Origin: Candidatus Woesearchaeota archaeon
Lineage (GTDB): Archaea > Nanobdellota > Nanobdellia > Woesearchaeales > WJKR01
Assembly: GCA_014729015.1 (NCBI GenBank)
Contig: WJKR01000041.1
Coordinates: 1 to 17,410, forward strand
Reading direction: 5' to 3'
Length of the DNA stretch: 17,410 nt
Shown: piece by piece, positions 1 to 7,127 of the stretch
How positions within the stretch are numbered: the first letter of the stretch is position 1
Layout of the letters: every line of letters begins with the position of its first letter
Translations under genes and position numbers: made by a program
Notes under the pieces: model-generated
Database searches by the model: none
Told to the model about the DNA's origin: nothing
Seen by the model: the letters and a program-made list of their open reading frames with translations, nothing else

Positions 1-131
1 ACACCGCCTTTACCATGGGACTCATCATCACCGCAGGCAACACGAGCGCGTTCATCAAAGCAGTCACGAACAAGCCGCTCCACTGGTTCTGCACACCGAA
101 AGTCGATAACAAGAAATTCGTCAAGGCATAA
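1..131 (+). CDS. C-terminal end of a gene cut by the window edge, possibly a GT2 glycosyltransferase
   Basis: An open frame (codons starting at base 3) runs from the left edge to a TAA at 129-131, giving about 42 residues. The tail has a hydrophobic stretch, then a motif reading PLHWFCTPK, then a basic end. An aromatic residue followed by TPK/TxK near the C terminus is common in membrane-bound processive GT2 enzymes of the cellulose-synthase type. The next gene, itself a GT2 enzyme, starts one base after the stop, so the two are almost surely co-transcribed. Reading this as a GT2 tail is an inference from a short fragment; that it is the end of a real gene is better supported by the tight spacing. 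Confidence 0.6.
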   Translation, partial: TAFTMGLIITAGNTSAFIKAVTNKPLHWFCTPKVDNKKFVKA

Positions 132-132
132 A

Positions 133-1389
133 ATGATCCTCCAATCGGCCTCAGCGATCATCACATTTCTTTTTCTTGTAATCATCCTTTCCTACTACGT
201 CTTACTGTTCATCAGGCGGCGACGACCCAAGACCCATAAGCGGCTCAACAGCATCAGCATCATCATACCCGCACACAACGAAGCGCCCTATCTCAAAGCG
301 ACCATTGATGCGGTCTTGCAAGCGGACTTTGTCGGGGAAAAACAGGTCATCGTCGTTGACGATGCCAGCAAGGATGCGACCGCGAGGATTGCCCGCTCGT
401 GCAAAAAAGTACGGCTTATCAGAAACGTCGCACAGTTAGGCAAAGCGGCAAGCATCAATAGGGCACTCAAACAAGCGACCGGCGACATCATCGCCATCGT
501 GGACGCCGACAGCGTGATTAGAAAAAACGCGTTGGAAGAGATGGCCAAAGAACTCTCACGCGACGGCGTCGGTGGAGCAACAGGGGTCGTCCTCGTCAAG
601 AACAGGAACGAGCTCATCAACATGTGGGTGCATATCGAGCAATTATACAACAGCCTCATGCGGCTTATCATGAGCAAGGTCAATGCGAACATCGTCACTC
701 CCGGGCCGCTGAGCATGTATAAGAGGAGCGCCCTCAAGAAACTCGGTGGCTTCAGCACCGACGGCTTCTCAGAAGATATCAACGTCAGCATCAGGCTGAT
801 ACGGGCAGGGTACAGAATCGGCTACACGCACAAGGCGGTTTCTGCGACCAACATGCCCTACAGGAGGAAGTGGTTCTTCAAGCAACGAGCACGGTTCGCG
901 AGAGGCATGCTCCACGTGTTCAAAAGGCACCTCTCGCTCAAGAAGACCATCATCGACCTCTACACCCTGCCTATCTACGTCTTCACCTACGTCCAGGCGG
1001 TCATCATGGGACTATTTACGCTGTACCAGATCGTCGCCGGCTACATCACATACTTCGCCAGCCAAGGAACATTCCTGAACCTCGCCGTGGCCAAGTTCTT
1101 CCTCGAATGGTTCAGCATCGTCGGCTTCGTCCGCTGGGTCGGCTCGGTCATAGCGGGCACGACGCCCTTGACGTTCATCACCATCATCGGTATCATCAGC
1201 ACTCTATTGACCTATCCGTTGTACTGCTTTGCCATCGCCAAGTTCGACAAAAGAATAGATTGGCGGCACCTCATACCACTTGTGTTCATGGCCCCGTTCT
1301 GGTGGCTGATCATGGTCATCTACATCGCCATGCTGCCGGAGCTGTTTAGGAAACAGCAATACAACAAGTGGCAGAAGAACGAGCCCTGA
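133..1389 (+). CDS. Membrane GT2 family glycosyltransferase (cellulose/hyaluronan/PNAG synthase-like)
   Basis: This 418-residue protein should polymerise or transfer sugar from a nucleotide-sugar on the cytoplasmic face of the membrane. An N-terminal membrane segment (about 7-27) precedes a GT-A fold: IIIPAHNE at 43-50, VVDDAS around 74-79, the metal-binding DAD at 124-126, the acceptor-site ED at 214-215 and QRARF at 251-255. The last is a variant of the QxxRW motif of processive GT2 enzymes with Phe for Trp. Several membrane segments follow between about 275 and 410. It starts one base after the previous stop, so it has no promoter of its own. Sugar specificity cannot be read. It lies beside two GT-C-like genes, which suggests a surface glycan locus. 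Family assignment is firm; product polymer unknown. Confidence 0.9.
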   Translation: MILQSASAIITFLFLVIILSYYVLLFIRRRRPKTHKRLNSISIIIPAHNEAPYLKATIDAVLQADFVGEKQVIVVDDASKDATARIARSCKKVRLIRNVAQLGKAASINRALKQATGDIIAIVDADSVIRKNALEEMAKELSRDGVGGATGVVLVKNRNELINMWVHIEQLYNSLMRLIMSKVNANIVTPGPLSMYKRSALKKLGGFSTDGFSEDINVSIRLIRAGYRIGYTHKAVSATNMPYRRKWFFKQRARFARGMLHVFKRHLSLKKTIIDLYTLPIYVFTYVQAVIMGLFTLYQIVAGYITYFASQGTFLNLAVAKFFLEWFSIVGFVRWVGSVIAGTTPLTFITIIGIISTLLTYPLYCFAIAKFDKRIDWRHLIPLVFMAPFWWLIMVIYIAMLPELFRKQQYNKWQKNEP

Positions 1390-1403
1390 AAAAAGAAACA
1401 AAA

Positions 1404-1413
1404 GGTATAATAA
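1404..1413 (+). promoter_or_regulatory. Archaeal TATA box for the 1436 gene
   Basis: The sequence ggtataataa lies 23-30 nt before the ATG at 1436, the spacing expected for a leaderless transcript. Its presence directly after the GT2 gene suggests the following gene is transcribed independently. Confidence 0.55.
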
Positions 1414-1435
1414 CCGTTTCTCGCTCCCCTTTTGC

Positions 1436-2161
1436 ATGAATGAGGATATCGATCTCGGCAAGCAGGGTACTTTCCCTTATGCTCGTATAGAACAACTCTT
1501 CAAAGATAACTTCGAGAAGAAAGATGAAATCAAGATTTTAAGCAAGGAAGACATCACTATTTTAGCAGTAACATATGTCCAAGATTCAGTGATGAACTTT
1601 AACGCGAGACTCGATTGGATAGAAAGACAAACAGGAACGCGTCCAGAACCTCGAAGTGCTCACGAAGTCATCGATGAAGCAGTAGAAAAGACATTGCAAC
1701 TGTACGACTTCTACATGAACATCCCTCTCAGCAATTTATATGCCAACCGCGTGAACTTCGGTATCAAAACGCAAGACTCATTCGGCACGTATGAACTCAA
1801 ATTGCAGTTCGGCGGTGATCGAACCATCGCTTTCAACGTCGCTGATCCAGCGATTGGTCTATTCCCGAGCAACCCTTCATGGGGTGAGGAAGAACTCGGC
1901 TCACTCAACTATGCTCGTGATGCGTTTATCACTGATGATATCAAGATCATAACACCTGATGACCTCGCCAAAAGAATCTACAAGTTCTGGGAAGAGGCAC
2001 ATCAAGAAGCCACGGCTGTTGAACAGCTCACTCACTGGCAAGAAATCATGCAAGAAAAGCCTCGATTCTTTGTCACCAATGAAGAGACTGGTGAAGCGTA
2101 CCATACCAAGTACGCGCTCGCAAAAGCAGTCGAAGAAATACTCTTGTTCTCTAACAAATAA
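1436..2161 (+). CDS. Hypothetical protein, soluble, no recognised family
   Basis: A 241-residue soluble, acidic protein with no signal peptide or membrane segment that I do not recognise. The N-terminal half looks helical (about 1-115). A middle stretch (about 120-155) with alternating hydrophobic residues looks like beta strands, and the C-terminal part (about 175-241) is again helical. No catalytic motif, metal ligand cluster or DNA-binding motif stands out. The ATG at 1436 fits the TATA box at 1404-1413 for leaderless translation. Its codons are clearly more A/T-rich than the adjacent GT2 and GT-C-like genes, which use C/G at third positions much more. It ends three bases before the stop of the convergent gene. 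Coding status is good; function unknown. Confidence 0.75.
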   Translation: MNEDIDLGKQGTFPYARIEQLFKDNFEKKDEIKILSKEDITILAVTYVQDSVMNFNARLDWIERQTGTRPEPRSAHEVIDEAVEKTLQLYDFYMNIPLSNLYANRVNFGIKTQDSFGTYELKLQFGGDRTIAFNVADPAIGLFPSNPSWGEEELGSLNYARDAFITDDIKIITPDDLAKRIYKFWEEAHQEATAVEQLTHWQEIMQEKPRFFVTNEETGEAYHTKYALAKAVEEILLFSNK

Positions 2162-2164
2162 TCA

Positions 2165-3553
2165 TTATCCGGTGAATCGATACACGACATTGCTGCCGGC
2201 ATCATACAGCTTCACGAACCGGTCATCATATTTCAACAAGAACAGCAACCCCTGCTCCTCGTACGTCCACACACCACCATCACGCATCCGCTCATCAACG
2301 AACACGTACGTGATGCCGTACTCCTGCAATAACGGCACGGTCGTGCCCATACGGTACGATAAGAAAACCTGCTGAGCCGCGGACCAACGCTCCTGGTCCT
2401 GCTGCGCGTTGTCCAGGAACGCCTGGCGCCGGCCCAAGCGTTCGATGAGGACGCCGTTGTCCGGGCTGGAGAGGACGACCGCGTCCGGTGGCGACGTGTG
2501 CAGGAACCGCAACGCCTCCAACTTCTCCATGGTCGGCTCCGCCTTGACCTGGCCGGAGATGGTGAACACGAGTGTGAACAACAAGCTCAGTCCGACCAGG
2601 AACAACGTGATGTTCCTGATGCTCCGCACCGTCCACGGCCTGCGCAACAACACCAAGACTCCCTTGCCCGCGAGCATTGCTACGAGCGGGACGAGCAGGA
2701 CGCGAGCGAGCATGTCAGAGAACGAGAACACGAACACGCCGCCGATGATGAGACTCGCGACGATCTGCCGCCGCTCCTTCGACCACGCCGCGATGACGCC
2801 GACGGCCGCCAGGAACAACAGGAAGAAGGAATACCCAAAGTTCGCGCCGAGGCTCACGAAGAAGTCGTTGAACGACGAGGACATGATCAAGGCGTCCCCT
2901 GCCACGAACCCGAAGAACGCGTCGAGCAGGACCATGAGGAACAGGCCGATCGCGCCGCTCACCGCGGCGTGCTTCCACGAGCCGCGCAGCAGGCCGTACG
3001 CGACGAGGAGGACCGCGGTCACTATGAATGCCGTGGCGTGCACGCCGACCAGGAGCGAGAGGGTGACGCCGCTGAGCACGGGCGAGCGGTCGTACAACCA
3101 CCAGCATAGCAACGAGAGAAACAATACCAACGATGCCGGCGTCAACGTCGTGAACACGACGATGAACAGCGGCGAGATGATGAACAGCAGTCCTGCGAGC
3201 GAGCGCTCCTCCATGTCGCCGAGCACCCGCTGCGCGGTCAGGAAGAAGAGGATGACGCTCGCGACGCCGAGGATGATAGGCAATAGCTTGCTGGTCAGCA
3301 TCGGGTTGGCGATGATCAGTATGCCGGCGACGAGCGAGTTGAACAGCGTGGGCGTCACGTCCTGCAGGTGATAGCTGCTCGGTTCCAGCATGTTCTGCGC
3401 CAGTCCGAGGTGGAAGTGGCTCTGTTCCCCTAGCAACGCATTGTTGCCCTGTAAGGAGCGCGCCGTGAACGGCGTGAGCACGAAGAACACGGCGAGGAGG
3501 ACGAGCACTGCGAGGACGAAGCCGTCGCTCGGCATCCGTCGTTCCTCAACCAT
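2165..3553 (-). CDS. Polytopic membrane protein, GT-C (STT3/PMT-like) type
   Basis: About 462 residues: a short cytoplasmic N terminus, roughly ten hydrophobic segments to about residue 340, then a soluble C-terminal domain of about 120 residues presumably outside the cell. This resembles GT-C enzymes that use lipid-linked sugars (STT3, PMT families). The first outer loop has an HFHLGLAQN stretch where GT-C proteins carry catalytic acidic residues, but no clear DxD is seen, so catalytic activity is uncertain. The ATG at 3553 is preferred over a GTG at 3562 because a Shine-Dalgarno GAGGTGAG (3565-3558) sits 4-6 nt before the ATG and covers the GTG. It overlaps the end of the upstream gene by 8 nt, and both proteins share an architecture, suggesting tandem divergent paralogs. 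Confidence 0.75.
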   Translation of the reverse strand: MVEERRMPSDGFVLAVLVLLAVFFVLTPFTARSLQGNNALLGEQSHFHLGLAQNMLEPSSYHLQDVTPTLFNSLVAGILIIANPMLTSKLLPIILGVASVILFFLTAQRVLGDMEERSLAGLLFIISPLFIVVFTTLTPASLVLFLSLLCWWLYDRSPVLSGVTLSLLVGVHATAFIVTAVLLVAYGLLRGSWKHAAVSGAIGLFLMVLLDAFFGFVAGDALIMSSSFNDFFVSLGANFGYSFFLLFLAAVGVIAAWSKERRQIVASLIIGGVFVFSFSDMLARVLLVPLVAMLAGKGVLVLLRRPWTVRSIRNITLFLVGLSLLFTLVFTISGQVKAEPTMEKLEALRFLHTSPPDAVVLSSPDNGVLIERLGRRQAFLDNAQQDQERWSAAQQVFLSYRMGTTVPLLQEYGITYVFVDERMRDGGVWTYEEQGLLFLLKYDDRFVKLYDAGSNVVYRFTG

Positions 3554-5075
3554 ACTCCTCACCTCGCAACGAGCAGGTCAGCCCGTAGAGTTGTACCGTG
3601 CCGTCCGTTGCCGTTTTGACCAGGGAGAAGCATTGCTCGTCATCCAAGAACCGCGGGTGCGCCACGTCGGTGAACGCTTCGGTCTGCGGTGAGACGTAGA
3701 CGTGCGTGGCGCCGTACTTCTGCAGGATGCTGACCGCGTCGATCTTGAAGAATGACTTGTACAGCGTGATGGTATCCTCGTATCGTTCCTCCACCCGTGG
3801 GATGAGCAGGTAGTCGGTGTCCATCACGTTCTTCCGGTGCGCCACCCCGGCGATGAGGTTCCCTTCTATCGGTGCTCCCATGATGATGGCGTCCTCGGAA
3901 AGGTGCTCGTCGGCCCAGGTGAGCACTTCGATGTCGGCGGCGGTCGGCGTGTCGGTGAGTTCAGTGGTGAGCATGCTCGGCAGGGTGGCGATGACGAAGA
4001 TGGCGATGATGCCGGCGACCGCCGCCCAGGCGAGGCGTGCGGCCTTGGTCTTCCTGAGGTAATCGACGATGCGGTGCAGGGCGTACCCCGAGGCGAGGGC
4101 GAGCAGGATGCCGAGCAGGGCGAGCCCTGTCCGGAGCGCGATGAGGCGGAACCAGATGAGGATGACGACGCCCGCGACCATGCCGGTGAGGAACACGATG
4201 GACTTCCGCTTGGTCTCGGTCAGGCCGTAGTACAGTCCGCCGACGCCGAGGATGAGCGCGATGAACCCGGTGCTGGAGATGGCGCTGAGCAGGGTCACCT
4301 TGGAGAACACGGCGCTGAGTTCCATGGCGGGGATGTTCTGCCAGATGACGTTGCTGCCGTGCATGACGAACGCTTTCTTGAACACGACGAGCGAGAACCA
4401 GGCGGTGAAGAACAGGGTGAACAACAGTAGTTCGACGTCTTTGGGCGAGATCTTCATGCTTTGTACGCGGAGCAGCGCCGTGTAGAGGAGGAGTCCGATG
4501 AGGAACACGAGGCTGAGGGGGTGGAGCAGTATGAGGGCGACCAGGGCGATGAGCAGCCAGTCCAAGTGCTTGCCGCTCTTCCGGCTCTTGATGAACAGGT
4601 ACATGGTAGTGACAAGCAGGGTGATGCTGAGCGTGATGGGCGATCCGTCGTTGATGCCGATGAGGAAGAGCGCGGGGATGAGTCCGGTCATGCCTGCGGT
4701 GATGATGGCGAGTCCTTCGTGCTTGGTCAGGATGCGTGCGAAGGCGTAGGCAGGGATCACGATGGCTGCTGCGAACAGGTTCGGGAGCACCTTGACGAGC
4801 CAGAGCTTTGGCAGGACGAGGCCGAACAGCGCGATGAGGTAGGTGTAGAGCGGTGAGAACACGCGGGCCCTGCCGCCGTAGCTGAGCTCGTCCTCGAACA
4901 GTGGCAGCCCGGTCTGGTGGATGCTCTCTACTTGTCGCAGGGGCAGGTAGCCGTCGTAGTCAGGATGGGGTGATTGGTAGGCGATGATGATGCGCGTCGC
5001 CGCGATGATGATGAAGAGCGCGATGATGATGCGCGTCGCCGTCTGCTGCCTGGCTGTTGCTTGCTCAGGGGCCAT
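3546..5075 (-). CDS. Polytopic membrane protein, GT-C superfamily glycosyltransferase-like
   Basis: A 509-residue protein with a membrane segment at about 14-33, an outer loop with PDYDGY (38-43) and SYGGR (65-69), about ten more hydrophobic segments to about residue 370, and a soluble C-terminal domain. The acidic first loop followed by a conserved glycine-rich patch and the C-terminal extracellular domain match the plan of GT-C enzymes such as oligosaccharyltransferase STT3 and PMT-type mannosyltransferases, which move sugars from a dolichyl-phosphate carrier. It lacks an obvious STT3 WWDYG motif, so it is not STT3/AglB itself. First gene of a two-gene operon with the protein at 2165-3553; both have a C-terminal segment ending in a predicted alpha/beta domain (KYGATHVYV here, EYGITYVFV there). 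Substrate unknown. Confidence 0.8.
   Translation of the reverse strand: MAPEQATARQQTATRIIIALFIIIAATRIIIAYQSPHPDYDGYLPLRQVESIHQTGLPLFEDELSYGGRARVFSPLYTYLIALFGLVLPKLWLVKVLPNLFAAAIVIPAYAFARILTKHEGLAIITAGMTGLIPALFLIGINDGSPITLSITLLVTTMYLFIKSRKSGKHLDWLLIALVALILLHPLSLVFLIGLLLYTALLRVQSMKISPKDVELLLFTLFFTAWFSLVVFKKAFVMHGSNVIWQNIPAMELSAVFSKVTLLSAISSTGFIALILGVGGLYYGLTETKRKSIVFLTGMVAGVVILIWFRLIALRTGLALLGILLALASGYALHRIVDYLRKTKAARLAWAAVAGIIAIFVIATLPSMLTTELTDTPTAADIEVLTWADEHLSEDAIIMGAPIEGNLIAGVAHRKNVMDTDYLLIPRVEERYEDTITLYKSFFKIDAVSILQKYGATHVYVSPQTEAFTDVAHPRFLDDEQCFSLVKTATDGTVQLYGLTCSLRGEEYG
3558..3565 (-). promoter_or_regulatory. Ribosome binding site that sets the start at 3553
   Basis: The minus strand reads GAGGTGAG just before ATG 3553-3551, inside the end of the upstream coding sequence. 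A GTG in frame at 3562 lies within this element and would leave no room for ribosome binding, so the ATG is chosen. This gene is internal to an operon, so a Shine-Dalgarno start is expected. Confidence 0.6.
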
Positions 5076-5100
5076 GTGCGTGTGGAGTACCGCTTGTTGC

Positions 5101-5113
5101 TTCTTAAACCTTG
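5101..5113 (-). promoter_or_regulatory. Archaeal BRE/TATA for the two-gene GT-C-like operon
   Basis: The minus strand reads caaggtttaagaa, centred about 30 nt before the ATG at 5075. This places transcription start at or within a few nt of the start codon, so the message is leaderless or nearly so. Confidence 0.5.
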
Positions 5114-5145
5114 CCTCGTTCTATAAGAATGATTGCTGAGGAGCC

Positions 5146-5415
5146 TTATTCCTCGTCTTCGGGGCTGTATGAGGGCATGGCTTGCTTGTTGATGATCATG
5201 ATGTCGCCGATGCTCTTCACGAGCTGGTGGGGGACGATGACGCCTTTCGCGCTGCCCAGGGCTTTGTTGAGGAAGCTGTTCTTGCTCGCCCGGACCTTCC
5301 ACCCGAATATCTTGGTGCTTGTCACGATTCCTTCTTCGATGTCACCGAAATAGTCGCCTGTGTCCGTGAACACTTTCATGTCGAATGTTTCCGTGATTTG
5401 TTTCATCTTCAGCAT
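5146..5415 (-). CDS. PRC-barrel domain protein
   Basis: A small single-domain protein (89 residues from the ATG at 5415) matching the PRC-barrel family: KVFTDTGDYFGDIEEGIV near the N terminus, FGWKVRASK, then GVIVPHQLVKSIGDIMII near the C terminus. Bacterial PRC-barrels occur in RimM and photosynthetic reaction centres. Archaea carry stand-alone copies of unknown role, sometimes linked to RNA processing or cell division. A GTG at 5424 would add three residues, but GGTGGAG (5425-5419) before the ATG is a Shine-Dalgarno element and overlaps that GTG, so the ATG is preferred. It has its own promoter and a leader of about 24 nt. Divergent from the small membrane protein gene at 5569. Confidence 0.9.
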   Translation of the reverse strand: MLKMKQITETFDMKVFTDTGDYFGDIEEGIVTSTKIFGWKVRASKNSFLNKALGSAKGVIVPHQLVKSIGDIMIINKQAMPSYSPEDEE

Positions 5416-5460
5416 GTTCTCCACCTTCCTCGCTGTCTCTTTTCGTTAACCGTTTGGTCG

Positions 5461-5476
5461 TATTTAAACCTTTCTC
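5461..5476 (-). promoter_or_regulatory. Strong BRE/TATA promoter for the PRC-barrel gene
   Basis: The minus strand reads gagaaaggtttaaata: a BRE-like purine-rich block followed by TTTAAATA. Predicted transcription start is near 5439, leaving about 24 nt of leader that contains the Shine-Dalgarno element. Confidence 0.7.
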
Positions 5477-5514
5477 TTTGCTGCTGGCCAGGGGCGACGT
5501 TTCCAGAACAAAAC

Positions 5515-5524
5515 ATTTATATAA
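5515..5524 (+). promoter_or_regulatory. TATA box for the 5569-6737 operon
   Basis: The sequence atttatataa centred near 5520 predicts transcription start near 5547. The leader then carries gaggtg at 5555-5560, eight nt before the ATG at 5569, a normal ribosome binding site. Confidence 0.65.
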
Positions 5525-5568
5525 GGAGTTCTCTCTGAAGTAGTATTAGGAAAAGAGGTGTCACTTTC

Positions 5569-5778
5569 ATGGCATGGGAAAACGAAGCAGCGGTCATCTT
5601 GGCGATTATCATCGGTACGCTGGCGGCGATTGTGTATTCTTTGCGCGTGCTCATCCTCCTGGAGAGAAGGATTGCGCGGATCGACGTGCATATCGAGCTG
5701 ATGGCGAAGAGCATCTTGAAGGATGAGCAGGAGATAGAGGGCATGCTGAAGAAGCATCCGAAGAGAAGGAAGAAATGA
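5569..5778 (+). CDS. Small single-pass membrane protein with basic coiled tail
   Basis: A 69-residue protein with one membrane segment (about 8-29) followed by a charged, probably alpha-helical cytoplasmic tail with heptad-like hydrophobics (30-60) and a KKHPKRRKK basic end. It has a TATA box and Shine-Dalgarno (gaggtg, 5555-5560). Its stop overlaps the start of the next gene as ATGA (5775-5778), so the two are translationally coupled. I do not recognise a family. The fixed pairing with a surface-exposed, C-terminally anchored protein suggests it assists that protein in the membrane, which is inference only. Confidence 0.75.
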   Translation: MAWENEAAVILAIIIGTLAAIVYSLRVLILLERRIARIDVHIELMAKSILKDEQEIEGMLKKHPKRRKK

Positions 5779-6737
5779 GATTTGTGTTTGTCGTCTTGCT
5801 ATTGTTGTTGGCTTGTTCTTTGGCGTATGCCGATGACTACACCGTGACGGGGACGATTACTGACGACGAGTTCGCGGTCACGGAAGCAGTGGTTCCTGGC
5901 GGTGATGAGTTTGTGTACGCGGTCGCCCCCGGTGATTTCAAGGTCTTCACAGTCATGCTCTCCGGTTCTGCCCTGTACACGCCTTGGTTGGACGTGTACG
6001 ACCCTGATGAGGAGGAGTTTATCACCAAGCTCGAGGGCAATCCCGGCGATGTGTTGTCGTATTCGTACGTTTCCGGCATGGATGGTCGGGAGCCGCGGGA
6101 ATATTATTTCGTGGTCAACGGCCTCGGTGATACGGGGCAACAGTTCACCTTCTCCTACGCCGCTCGCGGCCAGGACGACGCCGGTATCGGCGAGGACGCG
6201 CCTGCCCGCTTCGTCTCGAGCGAGCTCATCGTTCTTGGCGAGCACGCCGGCGAGTTGGGGGATGAGGATGAGAAGGATTCGTTCTCGCTCGAGATGCACG
6301 CTGATGAGTCGTTCACGTTCACGTTGACGCCTGCTGACAAGGGCTTGCTGGGTCTGTCCTTGGTGGACGGCTCGGGTTTTGAAAAAATTGACAAGAGCGG
6401 CATGTTGGAGGATGAGGTCTTGACCGCTTCGTACGATTCCTTACGTGAGCAGACCGCCTACCTCACTGTTAGCGGTGACGTGCCATACACGTTGCTGATT
6501 GAGTCTGACCGTGAGGAGGAAGATGTGGCGCCACCTCCTGCGCCGCCTGCGCCGCCTGCTGATGAGCCGCTCACCGTGGCTGACTCGGCGACGCCCGGCG
6601 AGGACTCGTCAGCCCTTGACTTGCAGGGCGACCAGGAGCAGCGGCAGCGGAGCGGCTCTTTGGTCGTCGCCTTGGTCGTCGTCTTGGTGCTCGGCGCCGG
6701 TGTCCTGTTCTATTTCGTGTGGTTGAAGAAGCAGTGA
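5775..6737 (+). CDS. Secreted, C-terminally membrane-anchored protein with two beta-sandwich-like modules
   Basis: A 320-residue protein with a Sec-type signal peptide (1-19, AYA before DD; LLAC at 11-14 also resembles a lipobox). Two repeats of roughly 100 residues follow (about 22-130 and 148-245), rich in beta strands and acidic residues. Then come a Pro/Ala linker (251-265), a polar stretch, and one membrane segment (about 296-317) ending in KKQ. The spaced DxFxF.L.A..SFTFTL pattern in the second module resembles bacterial pre-peptidase C-terminal (PPC) domains, which are often in secreted proteins; the match is by eye. The strongly acidic exterior fits a surface protein. ATGA coupling to the small membrane protein. 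Its TGA directly abuts the stop of the convergent Hjc gene. Confidence 0.8.
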   Translation: MRFVFVVLLLLLACSLAYADDYTVTGTITDDEFAVTEAVVPGGDEFVYAVAPGDFKVFTVMLSGSALYTPWLDVYDPDEEEFITKLEGNPGDVLSYSYVSGMDGREPREYYFVVNGLGDTGQQFTFSYAARGQDDAGIGEDAPARFVSSELIVLGEHAGELGDEDEKDSFSLEMHADESFTFTLTPADKGLLGLSLVDGSGFEKIDKSGMLEDEVLTASYDSLREQTAYLTVSGDVPYTLLIESDREEEDVAPPPAPPAPPADEPLTVADSATPGEDSSALDLQGDQEQRQRSGSLVVALVVVLVLGAGVLFYFVWLKKQ

Positions 6738-7127
6738 TCACAGTGTTATGATTTCTTCGAAGGTGAGCCCTCTTCTTTGTGCGAGGGGCAGGGTCACTCC
6801 GTAGGATGACTTGGTTGCTTCCAGGTCTTCTGTTGAGAGGAAGTACCAGGGTTGGTGGTAGAACTTGATGGCCGTCCACGCTTCTGCGCCGAACCGTTGC
6901 GCGAATATGATGAGCTCCTGGATCTCTTTCCCGGTGAAGTATTTCTTCTTCTCCGTGGTGAGCTTGGCTTCGATGGCCAGTTTGCGGACGTTGTTGGAGG
7001 CGACGATGTCTGGCGACGGGTACTTCGAGCTGCCGCTGCCTGCTGCTCTCAATGCAGCCCATCCTTGGCTCCAGAACTTGTGGATGAGGTCTCGTTCCGC
7101 GTTGATGCCTCTGCTCTTATGGGACAT
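6738..7127 (-). CDS. hjc: Archaeal Holliday junction resolvase Hjc
   Basis: A 129-residue nuclease that resolves four-way DNA junctions during recombinational repair. The archaeal Hjc signature is complete: RGINAERDL with catalytic E11, the GSGSSKYPSPDIVA block with D40, and IEAKLT with E53 and K55, the PD-(D/E)xK active site. The length is typical. Its ATG follows the tRNase Z stop with no gap (TAAATG on the minus strand), so it is the second gene of that operon. Its stop codon touches the stop of the convergent surface-protein gene, the two together forming TGATCA. Identification is firm. Confidence 0.96.
   Translation of the reverse strand: MSHKSRGINAERDLIHKFWSQGWAALRAAGSGSSKYPSPDIVASNNVRKLAIEAKLTTEKKKYFTGKEIQELIIFAQRFGAEAWTAIKFYHQPWYFLSTEDLEATKSSYGVTLPLAQRRGLTFEEIITL

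Noticed and set aside
2409..3371. Long plus-strand frame (320 codons) opposite the GT-C-like gene
   Set aside because: Composition is Arg/Asn/Thr-rich with no domain; the minus-strand frame has membrane helices and operon context.
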